From Sphingobacteriales bacterium (GTDB lineage: Bacteria; Bacteroidota; Bacteroidia; Sphingobacteriales; Sphingobacteriaceae), in assembly GCA_014763615.1 (NCBI GenBank), contig JACXVB010000013.1, positions 1-64,000 of the forward strand: a stretch of DNA of 64,000 nt, written 5' to 3'. Positions 52,885 to 60,278 of the stretch are shown piece after piece. Under the pieces are notes generated by a model. That model saw nothing but the letters and a program-made list of their open reading frames with translations. It was not told where the DNA came from and did not search any database. Positions within the stretch are counted from its first letter, which is position 1, and every line of letters starts with the position of its first letter. A program made the translations under genes and the position numbers.

Positions 52885-53016
52885 AATCATAAAAGTAGCA
52901 GCACTAACATCCAATTAGCATTACCAAGCCTATAGCGTTAGCGATTTTACGTTCGCTTTGCACTAACCTTCAATTGGCACTTACGAGTAAAAATAAGCGC
53001 TCCTACTTTTATGATT
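52885..53016. repeat. 132-base element with outer inverted and inner direct repeats
   Basis: The outer arms AATCATAAAAGTAGCAGC (52885-52902) and GCTCCTACTTTTATGATT (52999-53016) pair at 17 of 18 positions. Inside, two similar direct units start GCACTAAC at about 52901 and 52960, each continuing into a TCCAATT or TTCAATT stretch. The pattern suggests a small mobile or structured-RNA element. The flanks show no obvious duplication. Confidence 0.6.
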
Positions 53017-53112
53017 GAGGGAAGCCTTGTGCGGCAAAAGCACCTGAGCGGATAAAAAAAGATTCCGATAGCTATCGGGATTGTTTCTTTTCATCTGAAA
53101 AGAAAAGCCCTC

Positions 53113-53208
53113 CCGCCAGCGAATGAGGCGGCAGGATTTTAAACTGAACTAAATAATCTCCTTTAATAAGAAAAATCCTGAGATCCTGATCTGCATCAGG
53201 ATGACAAA
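53113..53208. repeat. 96-bp direct repeat, copy 1
   Basis: Identical to 53461-53556 except for two substitutions. It includes a hairpin ATCCTGAT-CTGC-ATCAGGAT near its right end. The sequence has the look of a dispersed Bacteroidota repeat. Confidence 0.85.
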
Positions 53209-53387
53209 GATGAAAGGCAGTGAAACGCTCCGCAAAGACCCTTTGACTCCGCTCAGGGTGACAATGAGAATGAAAGGTTTATAACCACTTCAATAATAGC
53301 GCATAAACCTTAAATACGCTTAAATTCCGCCTTGTCGCTTGCGGCAGAGATACAGAATAATTGGCAAAAGCATTGAAAGCAAGTGGC

Positions 53388-53412
53388 GCCCGCCCGAACG
53401 GAACGGGCGGGC
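53388..53412. repeat. GC-rich palindrome
   Basis: GCCCGCCCG (53388-53396) and CGGGCGGGC (53404-53412) pair perfectly around a 7-base loop. It is strikingly GC-rich in an AT-rich genome. No T-run follows, so it does not look like a terminator. Confidence 0.75.
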
Positions 53413-53460
53413 AGCGGAGAGTTTTTGGTTACTTTTTGCGGAAAAAAGTAACAAGCCTTT

Positions 53461-53556
53461 CCGCCGGCGAATGAGGCGACAGGATTTTAAACTGAACTAA
53501 ATAATCTCCTTTAATAAGAAAAATCCTGAGATCCTGATCTGCATCAGGATGACAAA
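53461..53556. repeat. 96-bp direct repeat, copy 2
   Basis: Second copy of 53113-53208, offset by 348 bases in the same orientation, with substitutions at two positions. It ends 19 bases before the stop codon of the convergently read TspO-like gene. Confidence 0.85.
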
Positions 53557-53574
53557 TAAAAATAGTGCTCATCA

Positions 53575-54357
53575 CTATTTAATGCTTTTAGTAATTTTCC
53601 ATAATACTGCCACACCCAGTGCCCCTAAAACAAAAGAACAAACAGAAGAAGTGATATCCCACGTAGCTCCAAAACTCATATGATTTTTCAAAATACCATA
53701 TACCGCCCAAAGCACTACCAAGCCAAAAAAGACATTATGTTTTTTCAACACGATGAAAAGAGCTAACAGAAATACAATAACAATGAGTGCAGCAGCCCAA
53801 ATATCTCCAGAAAGTGGAGCGCCATCCCATCCTATGGATACCAAATACAAAGCAATATTGGCCACATTAGCTACGCATAACCAAGCGAAATAAATACTTA
53901 AAGGGAATTGGGTAAAGAGCTTATTTTTAAAGGATTTATCTCGATCAAAAAGTTCTAATCTAATAAAAATCAGAAGCAAGGTGATGAGCTGTATCACAAT
54001 TAAAATCACAGAAGCTAAGAGGTATTCATCATCAAAAGCAAAGACCCAAAAAGTAGTGGCGATATTATTGATGATAAATAGATTTCCGATTTTGGATAAA
54101 GCCTGATTAGCCTCACTTTGCTCCTCCTCCCGATAAGCTTTAAGGAGATGAAAAATGGTAAAGCCAAAGAGCGATAAATAAATCAGACCCCAAATGGCAA
54201 AGGTAAAGCCAGCAGGGGTAAATGCTGTTGGATAACGATTAGAGACATCTGCATTGGTTTGTCCGTTAAATATCTTCAGCTGACTGATATTAGCCACCGC
54301 ACAGGCTATGGTAAAGAAGATAAAATTTAACCAAGCGAGTTTTTTTACTTTTCCCAT
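53575..54357 (-). CDS. TspO/MBR-related tryptophan-rich membrane protein
   Basis: A 260-residue membrane protein with about seven to eight hydrophobic segments. The conserved YPTAFTPAGFTFAIWGLIYL segment (about residues 42-61) matches the tryptophan-rich sensory protein/TspO-related family, and further Trp-rich segments (TTFWVFAF, YFAWLCVANVA) follow. Members bind porphyrin- or tetrapyrrole-like ligands or have unknown roles; this one is longer than classic TspO (about 160 residues), so it belongs to the extended branch. The promoter region upstream contains a 49-base tandem repeat. Confidence 0.75.
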   Translation of the reverse strand: MGKVKKLAWLNFIFFTIACAVANISQLKIFNGQTNADVSNRYPTAFTPAGFTFAIWGLIYLSLFGFTIFHLLKAYREEEQSEANQALSKIGNLFIINNIATTFWVFAFDDEYLLASVILIVIQLITLLLIFIRLELFDRDKSFKNKLFTQFPLSIYFAWLCVANVANIALYLVSIGWDGAPLSGDIWAAALIVIVFLLALFIVLKKHNVFFGLVVLWAVYGILKNHMSFGATWDITSSVCSFVLGALGVAVLWKITKSIK

Positions 54358-54410
54358 ATATCAGTTTGTTAGTTGATTAGATTTAAGTTTAAATTATTTT
54401 TACTTTCAAC

Positions 54411-54547
54411 TTTTTACTTTATCATTTTTACTTTGAATTCTCTACTCTCCACTTTTGACTTTTTACTTTATCATTTTTACTTTGAATTCTCTACTCTCCA
54501 CTTTTGACTTTTTACTTTAAACTTTTGACTTTAAACTTTTTACTTTT
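54411..54547. repeat. 49-bp tandem repeat in the TspO-like upstream region
   Basis: Copies at 54411-54459 and 54460-54508 are identical, each starting TTTTTACTTTATC, followed by a decayed pyrimidine-rich partial unit to about 54547. The plus strand is almost all C and T. It lies between the kynU stop and the TspO-like start, just upstream of the TspO-like promoter region. Confidence 0.85.
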
Positions 54548-54557
54548 CCCCAAAAAA

Positions 54558-55838
54558 TTAACATGATGTTTTAAGATTATTCAACAAGGTTTGTCCCAAA
54601 AAATAAATCTCTTCAAATGTATTGTACAAAGGCACCGGACTCCATCGGATAACATTAGGCTCCCGCCAATCGCCGATGATGTTTTGCCCTACTAAAGCGT
54701 CGAATAAAGTTTTTCCGCCACGTTTACAGATAATAGAGAGCTGACAACCTCTTTCCGATGAATGTTTAGGGGTAATGATTTTGAGGCACTCTTCTCCTAC
54801 TTGGTCGTTCACCATTTGGATGATAAATTCTAAATAGCCGGTTAACAAAACACTTTTCTTTCTCATGTTTTCAAACCCTGCAGCATGTATAACTTCTAAA
54901 GCTGCCTTGTGGGTAGCCATTAATAAAATAGGACTCGTACTCACCTGCCAACCTTCTGCTCCAGCTTCAGGAATAAAGCCTTTTTCCATTTTAAAGCGTT
55001 GCTTTAGCTGATAACCCCACCAACCTGCTAATCTGGGTAAATCACTATCAAAATGCTGCTCATGTACAAAGATACCTGAGATGCCTCCTGGCCCAGAATT
55101 CATGTATTTATAAGAACACCAGCAAGCAAAATCAACTTCCCAATCATGCAGCTTTACTGGAACGTTTCCAGCAGCATGCGCCAAATCAAAACCTACCATC
55201 GCTCCTACTTCATGACCTGCTTTGGTGATGGCTTCTAAATCAAAAAACTGACCCGTATAATAGTTGATTCCTCCAAAAAGGATTAAAGCCAACTCTTCAC
55301 TGTGTTGTTGGATGATTGCTAAAACATCTTTTGTTCTTAAGGTTTCCTCTCCTTCTCTCGGAAAAACCTCTATCACTGCATCCTCATACGTATATCCTCT
55401 GGTTTTTACATGAGATTCTACAGCGTACTGGTCTGAGGGGAATGCGCCTCCTTCCATCAATATTTTATACTTTTTACCTTTCGGCTGATAAAAACTGGTG
55501 AGTAAAAGGTGTAGATTGATGGTTAAGCTATTCATGCAGGTCACTTCTGCGGGCTTTGCTCCTACAATAGGTGCTAACAAGTCTTTAATCGCATGATGAT
55601 ATTGTAGCCATTGGGTATCTTCCTCAAACCAAGCTTCCACAGCATAGTTTTCCCAAGCATTGAGTTGTTTATCTAGCTCTTTTTTAGTGCTTTTAGCTTG
55701 CAGTCCTAAAGAATTACCACAAAGGTAAATGATGTCTTTTCCATTTACTTTAGGGATTAAAAACTGATCTCTAAAAGCGGATAAACCATCTTGTTGATCT
55801 AAAGATTGGGCAAAGGCTAGCGTATTCTGAAACTGCAT
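54558..55838 (-). CDS. kynU: Kynureninase
   Basis: PLP enzyme that cleaves kynurenine to anthranilate and alanine in tryptophan degradation (and NAD synthesis). The 426-residue protein has the substrate-recognition start of the family, IIYLCGNSLGLQ (about 35-46), VGFDLAHAAGNVPVKLHDWE (Asp ligand, about 213-232) and the Schiff-base Lys in CWCSYKYMNSGPGG. Length is normal for KynU. No other kynurenine-pathway genes are in the window, so it is an isolated gene; bioB lies upstream of it across a terminator. Confidence 0.94.
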   Translation of the reverse strand: MQFQNTLAFAQSLDQQDGLSAFRDQFLIPKVNGKDIIYLCGNSLGLQAKSTKKELDKQLNAWENYAVEAWFEEDTQWLQYHHAIKDLLAPIVGAKPAEVTCMNSLTINLHLLLTSFYQPKGKKYKILMEGGAFPSDQYAVESHVKTRGYTYEDAVIEVFPREGEETLRTKDVLAIIQQHSEELALILFGGINYYTGQFFDLEAITKAGHEVGAMVGFDLAHAAGNVPVKLHDWEVDFACWCSYKYMNSGPGGISGIFVHEQHFDSDLPRLAGWWGYQLKQRFKMEKGFIPEAGAEGWQVSTSPILLMATHKAALEVIHAAGFENMRKKSVLLTGYLEFIIQMVNDQVGEECLKIITPKHSSERGCQLSIICKRGGKTLFDALVGQNIIGDWREPNVIRWSPVPLYNTFEEIYFLGQTLLNNLKTSC

Positions 55839-55899
55839 AAAGGTTAAAATAAGGAATATTGCAAATTAAGCATTTTAAAGCTTTTTCCTGAAAACAAAA

Positions 55900-55927
55900 A
55901 ATCCTGAGTGGATAACAACTCAGGATT
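55900..55927 (-). terminator. Terminator after bioB
   Basis: Arms AATCCTGAGT (55900-55909) and ACTCAGGATT (55918-55927) pair perfectly. On the minus strand a TTTTTGTTTT run follows, so it terminates bioB and isolates kynU. Confidence 0.85.
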
Positions 55928-55950
55928 TCATTTGATTTAATTTTATGGAA

Positions 55951-56943
55951 TTAAGCCATCGCTTCTTTTTCTTCTTGTGGTCTGCCGTTTTTAAAAGCTT
56001 TACGAGGTGTTAAACCTAACAATTCAAACATCGCCATATCATCTTTAAAATCAGGATTAGGCGTGGTTAAAAGTTTATCTCCTGCAAAAATAGAGTTAGC
56101 ACCTGCCATAAAGCATAAAGCTTGTTCTAGCGTACTCATTTCATTTCTACCGGCAGATAAACGCACTACTGTTTTAGGCATCACAATTCTTGCGGTGGCA
56201 ATCATGCGCACCATATCCCAAATAGGCACACGTGGTTGATTAGCTAAAGGCGTTCCTTTTACGGGTACCAAAGCGTTAATCGGCACAGATTCTGGGTGTT
56301 TAGGCATATTGGCTAATACACGCAACATGGCTACCCTATCATTTACAGTTTCTCCTAAGCCAATAATTCCACCACTACAAACTGTTAATTTAGCTTTGCG
56401 TACGTTTTCAATGGTTTTTAAACGCTCATCATAAGTACGGGTAGTGATAATTCTTTTATAATCTTCTTCTGAGGTATCTAAATTGTGGTTATAAGCATAT
56501 AAACCTGCATCCGCTAAACGCTGAGCCTGATCTGCGGTAAGCATCCCTAAAGTACAACAAACCTCCATATCCATAGCGTTAACGGCTTTCACCATATCAA
56601 TCACCTTGTCAAAATCACGGTTATCACGTACTTCTCTCCAAGCAGCACCCATACATAAACGGGAAGCACCACCATCTTTAGCACTTTGTGCAGCAGCCAC
56701 CACTTCTTCTACCTTTATCATGGCATGTACATCTACATCAGTATGGTAACGGGCTGCTTGTGGGCAATAAGCACAATCCTCTGGGCAACCACCTGTTTTA
56801 ATAGAAATTAAAGAGCTGATTTGAACTTCAGCATAGTCTTTGTTTTCACGATGAATGGTAGCCGCTTCATACACTAAATCTAAAAATGGTTGATGGTAAA
56901 TGGCGGATATTTCTTCGTTAGTCCAGTTATGTTTAGTAGTCAT
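55951..56943 (-). CDS. bioB: Biotin synthase
   Basis: Radical-SAM enzyme inserting sulfur into dethiobiotin. The 330-residue protein carries the CxxxCxxC cluster motif as C53-PED-C57-AY-C60, plus the second-cluster Cys residues, with [23 protein letters not shown] (about 154) and [10 protein letters not shown] typical of BioB. bioA lies 27 kb away and bioD/bioF are not in the window. Two CCATGG palindromes lie just upstream of the start, a possible regulatory site. Confidence 0.96.
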   Translation of the reverse strand: MTTKHNWTNEEISAIYHQPFLDLVYEAATIHRENKDYAEVQISSLISIKTGGCPEDCAYCPQAARYHTDVDVHAMIKVEEVVAAAQSAKDGGASRLCMGAAWREVRDNRDFDKVIDMVKAVNAMDMEVCCTLGMLTADQAQRLADAGLYAYNHNLDTSEEDYKRIITTRTYDERLKTIENVRKAKLTVCSGGIIGLGETVNDRVAMLRVLANMPKHPESVPINALVPVKGTPLANQPRVPIWDMVRMIATARIVMPKTVVRLSAGRNEMSTLEQALCFMAGANSIFAGDKLLTTPNPDFKDDMAMFELLGLTPRKAFKNGRPQEEKEAMA

Positions 56944-56958
56944 GTGTTATTTAGTATT

Positions 56959-56982
56959 TGTCCATGGACAGTGAACCATGGT
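56959..56982 (-). promoter_or_regulatory. Paired CCATGG palindromes upstream of bioB
   Basis: TGTCCATGGACA (56959-56970) is a perfect 12-bp palindrome; ACCATGGT (56975-56982) follows, with the CCATGG cores 14 bases apart. The pair sits 16-39 bases upstream of the bioB ATG, a position suited to a repressor site. A low-complexity repeat origin is the alternative. Confidence 0.35.
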
Positions 56983-56998
56983 CTAATTTCGATTACAA

Positions 56999-58348
56999 TT
57001 ATAGCAATAATTTGGAGGCTAAGCCCAATAAAAGTAAGAATCCGAAGACATCTGTAAAGGTGGTGATGATGATGGAAGAGGCAATGGCAGGGTCTATCCC
57101 TACCCTTTTTAAGAGTAAAGGAATGCCGGCACCCGTAATTCCGGCAATGATTAAGTTCCCTGTCATGGCTAAAAAAATTACTAAACCTAATAGAGGGCTG
57201 CCATCGTAAAAGAAAGCAAAGGCAAATACGATTAATCCGTTTACTGCTCCATTAATAAAGCCCACAGTTAATTCTTTAATCACTGTACGATAAGCTTGCG
57301 AATCGGTTAAATCACTTAAAGTAATTCTACGTACGGTGACGGCTAAAGCTTGTGTTGCCGCGTTTCCGCCCATCCCGGCAATAATCGTCATATAACCTGC
57401 TAAAACTACAATCTTAGAAACCGTTGGCTCAAAATATCTGATTACTGAAGAAGCCAAAAATGCAGTACCTAAATTGAGTATTAACCAAGGCAAACGAGAT
57501 TTTACGGCTTCTATCCAATTACCGCTCAATTCTTCATCTTCAGAAACCCCTGCAATCTTCAACATATCCTCGGTATTCTCTTCTTCCATTACGTCGATCA
57601 CGTCGTCAAAGGTTACACGACCGAGTAAACGCATGTTCACATCCACTACGGGAATACTGGTCAGGTTATATTGAGAGATTAAATCGGCTACTTCTTCCTG
57701 ATCTACATCGGCTCTAACGTAGATAAAATCGGTATTCACCAAATCAGCCACTTTAGCATTAGCTTTGGATTTGATGATGTCTTTTAAAGAAACAATTCCT
57801 TGCAGTACATTATCATCATGAACTACATAAATGGTATAAAATTCTTCAATTTCTTCACTTTGCAGAATGATTTGATCAATGGCCTGCTTTTTAGACATTT
57901 CAGCATCCACTTTAATCACTTGGGTGTTCATCAAACCACCCGCAGTATCTTCTGGATAAGTTAAGAGGTTACGGATATTCACCGCATCTTCTTTATCCAT
58001 CTCCTCCAAAATTTCCTGCTGATCTTCGGCATCCATTTGAGAGATGATATCCGTAGCGTCATCATAATCCAGCTCCTCAATAATCTCCTGACGCTTTTCG
58101 GCATCAATCTCTATCAATAATTCTTCTGGGTGTGCCTCATGACTCATTTCTGAAATGATTTCAGAAGCTAAATCGGCAGGTAAAAGATGGATGATTTTCT
58201 TTTGATCTTCCAAAGAGATAGACTCAAAAATAATGGCAATTTCTGAAGCATGATAATCCTCAAGAAGTAATAATAATTCTTCTTCAGAACCCTCAAGGGC
58301 CTGTTTTATCTTTTGGATGTCGGTTTTATCTAGCTCGAAAGATTGCAT
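56999..58348 (-). CDS. mgtE: Magnesium transporter MgtE
   Basis: A 449-residue Mg2+ channel. The N-terminal superhelical domain (about 20-130) with ILEEMDKEDAVN repeats is followed by two CBS domains (about 135-255), including TAGGLMNTQ and NLTSIPVVDVNMRLLGR, and five membrane helices (about 285-449), with AGMGGNAATQALAVTVRR the selectivity region. All domains are intact. Its stop lies 55 bases from the bioB start. A second Mg transporter, corA, lies 2 kb away beyond the repeat island. Confidence 0.94.
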   Translation of the reverse strand: MQSFELDKTDIQKIKQALEGSEEELLLLLEDYHASEIAIIFESISLEDQKKIIHLLPADLASEIISEMSHEAHPEELLIEIDAEKRQEIIEELDYDDATDIISQMDAEDQQEILEEMDKEDAVNIRNLLTYPEDTAGGLMNTQVIKVDAEMSKKQAIDQIILQSEEIEEFYTIYVVHDDNVLQGIVSLKDIIKSKANAKVADLVNTDFIYVRADVDQEEVADLISQYNLTSIPVVDVNMRLLGRVTFDDVIDVMEEENTEDMLKIAGVSEDEELSGNWIEAVKSRLPWLILNLGTAFLASSVIRYFEPTVSKIVVLAGYMTIIAGMGGNAATQALAVTVRRITLSDLTDSQAYRTVIKELTVGFINGAVNGLIVFAFAFFYDGSPLLGLVIFLAMTGNLIIAGITGAGIPLLLKRVGIDPAIASSIIITTFTDVFGFLLLLGLASKLLL

Positions 58349-58660
58349 TGCTGCTAAATTAAGGTTAAAGGTTTAAAATGTAAGCTTTCGCTGATAATAT
58401 TTTTCAATGATGTTTATTTCAGCTTTGTCATCCTTATGCCTATCAGGATCATTCATTGCGCAAGTCTTGGCGGGTTGAATGTGCAAAAGCCTCACTTGTG
58501 TGCATGAATTAAAAGGCAACAGTCTCCAATTGCTCTTTGCCATCACTCGGAAGACTGGCGCTAGTGAGTGGTAACGAGTCTGAAGACTCTTTTCTATTCC
58601 TTAAATCCTTTTCACGCTGTGCTTAAGACTAAGGACAGTTGGGGTATGAGTGGTTATTCT
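58349..58660. other. Repeat-rich intergenic stretch of 312 bases
   Basis: Upstream region of mgtE. It contains a copy of the 54-bp repeat (58515-58568) and an AGTCTGAAGACT palindrome just after it (about 58578-58589). No gene or terminator is supported. The promoter of mgtE should lie in the first 100 bases but no consensus is clear. Confidence 0.5.
58515..58568 (+). repeat. 54-bp direct repeat, left copy
   Basis: Matches 60200-60253 with five substitutions in 54 bases, same orientation. The two copies enclose the HNH remnant, the RAYT unit and the 59979-60158 inverted-repeat element. Confidence 0.8.
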
Positions 58661-58873
58661 TTAAAATAAATGTATTTTGTTAATTGGGTTATTGTTCTTT
58701 TTCTCTGAATTGTCGCCCCAAACCATTAAAACAAGATTGCCAATGTTGTTCACGAATTTGTTTTGAAATACTTCGTCATATTTTGTGAAATTTGGGTCTC
58801 TTGGTGTAATATGGTCAGTTGTGTTTTCTAAACGTTTTGCGTTGAATTTATTTTTAAAGTCCAACGGTGTCAT
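58661..58873 (-). pseudogene. HNH endonuclease (DUF1524-like) C-terminal remnant
   Basis: The minus-strand frame from the Met at 58873 encodes about 70 residues with LENTTDHITPRDPNFTKYDE and NNIGNLVLMVWGDNSEKKNN, the HNH-nuclease pattern (His-Ile-x-Pro, then IGNL and an Asn in NN) of DUF1524/GmrSD-like restriction proteins. The frame can be extended to 59104, but those residues come from repeat DNA and the RAYT flank, so the extension is not real coding. The N-terminal part of the family is missing, so this is a fragment of a former nuclease gene. Confidence 0.6.
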
Positions 58874-59055
58874 TTGTCTTGTTCGGTGGGCTTGGTGCGG
58901 ATGGGCAAAATAAAATGTGCCTCTTGCGGGGTGGCTTAAAATTGTTTTTAAAAAATGTGCGGTGGGAAAAAAATAAAAAACATAAGGTCGGTCAGCGTGT
59001 CGGTTTAGAAGCTGTCCGTTTGTATTATCGTTTCTATGTCTTTGTTCCCCTTCGC

Positions 59056-59679
59056 TAGTGCGAGCTTGCAGCTCGTACTTTAACTTTTTTATTTTATCCC
59101 ACAAAATCTATTTCCAAAACTCCTTTACCTCCACAGTAATCTATTGCACTACTGTATTTCCAAAAATGTGCTTCTGTTACAAAACCTGACACTACTGGGT
59201 TCTGATGGATATAATCTACTTTTTGATCTATTACTTCTGCACTCCATAATTCTATTGGCTTATTATGTTGTTGCCAGAATTGTCTTTTTTTAACATTACT
59301 ATTCTTTAAACCAGCCCGCCCCATTAACCAAAGCATCCATTCTCTTCTGCTTTCTTGCATATTATTTTCAATTTCTGCTTGTAAAGCTTTGGAAGTAAAC
59401 ATTTTTAAGCTTTTTAACACTTCGCCCGGATTTCCATCTTTTGCTCTAAATATTAAATGTACATGGCTCGGCATGATACACCAGCAGTATAACTCCATTC
59501 CCTTTTCTTTTCTGCAATAAGATAAACTTTCTACTAACTTGTTAAAATATAAATCACGCACAAAAACATCTATCCAATATACTGTTGCAAAACTTACAAA
59601 GTAGAGTCCTTCTTTATTGTAAAATTTATATTTTCTACTCATTGATATTTAAATAGTACGAGCTACAAGCTCGCACCAG
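59056..59679 (-). mobile_element. RAYT unit bounded by inverted REP sequences
   Basis: The RAYT gene is enclosed by two 22-base palindromic sequences in opposite orientation: left copy at 59058-59079 and right copy at 59655-59676, 21 of 22 positions matching when one is inverted. Each copy is itself an imperfect palindrome (GTGCGAGCT...AGCTCGTAC). The left copy ends 14 bases from the stop and the right begins 12 bases from the start codon, so gene and borders form a compact unit of about 620 bases. Confidence 0.75.
59094..59642 (-). CDS. REP-associated tyrosine transposase (RAYT)
   Basis: A 182-residue single-strand-DNA transposase of the Y1/HUH family (IS200-like). The HUH motif is H60-V-H62 in CIMPSHVHLIFRA, and the catalytic Tyr is Y144 in VDYIHQNPVVSGFV, the YIHxNPV signature of RAYTs. 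It probably mobilises REP palindromes, and the REP-like copies on both sides are the likely substrate. All catalytic residues are present, so it may be active. It sits in a repeat island between mgtE and corA. Confidence 0.88.
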   Translation of the reverse strand: MSRKYKFYNKEGLYFVSFATVYWIDVFVRDLYFNKLVESLSYCRKEKGMELYCWCIMPSHVHLIFRAKDGNPGEVLKSLKMFTSKALQAEIENNMQESRREWMLWLMGRAGLKNSNVKKRQFWQQHNKPIELWSAEVIDQKVDYIHQNPVVSGFVTEAHFWKYSSAIDYCGGKGVLEIDFVG

Positions 59680-59978
59680 CTTGGGGGGAGGCATAACGGT
59701 TGTATATGCGCATGTTTTGTGCTTGTAATCTCTTTTATTTTTATCCATTAAATTGATTAAAGAAAAGCCTTTTTCTCCTACCTCACAAAAAAATATCATG
59801 AGCAACAAATCTATTTCACAGGTGCTTTTCTTCGGTATCGTAAAAATAAATATAAGAGAAAGAGCCAGTTAAAAACAAAAAAAATGAAAAATATCATTTT
59901 TCTGGTATTGCATAATTATTTCTTATGTGTTAATTTAAGGTATTTAATTTATTCTAAAATATCTATGTTACTTAACTC

Positions 59979-60158
59979 GTTTAAGTGTTCCACAGGATCA
60001 ATAAATCCTTTTTGAAAACAAAGAACTGCGTCCAGAAATAAGAAGTTTAATTCTGTTTATTAACCATCATTAAAATTAAAGTATTTTCTTTAATTCCCGG
60101 ACAGAGTCCTCATTTATCATTTTAAGATTTATTGATCCTGAAAAAGGAACACTCAAAC
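59979..60158. repeat. Inverted-repeat element of about 180 bases (MITE-like)
   Basis: Left arm 59979-60007 and right arm 60126-60158 are complementary in two blocks: GTTTAAGTGTTCC against GGAACACTCAAAC (12 of 13) and AGGATCAATAAATC against GATTTATTGATCCT (14 of 14), separated by a short length difference. About 118 bases of non-coding DNA lie between the arms. No target duplication is evident. Confidence 0.65.
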
Positions 60159-60199
60159 CAGTTTGGGAAGACTTGCGTCAATAATGAAAATTGGTAAAT

Positions 60200-60253
60200 G
60201 GCAACAGTCACCTATTGCTCTTTGCCACTATTCGGAAGACTGGCGCTAGTGAG
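60200..60253 (+). repeat. 54-bp direct repeat, right copy
   Basis: Right copy of the repeat at 58515-58568, same orientation, five substitutions. It ends 25 bases before the corA stop. Confidence 0.8.
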
Positions 60254-60278
60254 GGTCTTCCGCCAAGGATAAACTTAT

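Larger units (their letters stand above)
52479..53574. other. Non-coding repeat island of about 1.1 kb
   Basis: No gene can be supported on either strand. The stretch is GC-richer than its neighbours and packed with palindromes and repeats, such as a TCTCGAT-TTTT-ATCGGGAGA hairpin near 52578, CCGATAGCTATCGG (53065-53078) and phrases resembling GTCACCCTGAGC. Two 96-bp direct copies, a nested inverted/direct repeat element and a GC-rich hairpin are listed separately. This resembles dispersed repetitive DNA known from Bacteroidota intergenic regions; a RAYT transposase at 59 kb could be related to some of it. Confidence 0.7.
59643..60278. other. Repeat-containing intergenic region of 636 bases
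   Basis: No gene is supported; a 42-codon frame starting at 59883 has no family or signal support. The region contains the right REP copy (59655-59676), a pair of inverted arms (59979-60007 and 60126-60158) and the right copy of the 54-bp repeat (60200-60253). It separates the RAYT unit from the end of corA. Confidence 0.5.

Noticed and set aside
52479-53574. CRISPR array in the repeat island
   Set aside because: Repeats are long, few and irregularly spaced, with no unique spacers of even length and no cas genes.
58874-59104. Upstream extension of the HNH remnant frame
   Set aside because: These residues are read from repeat DNA, a REP copy and the RAYT end, so the longer frame is an artefact.
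59883-60023. Short plus-strand frame between RAYT and corA
   Set aside because: About 42 codons, no support from composition or context, and it enters an inverted repeat.
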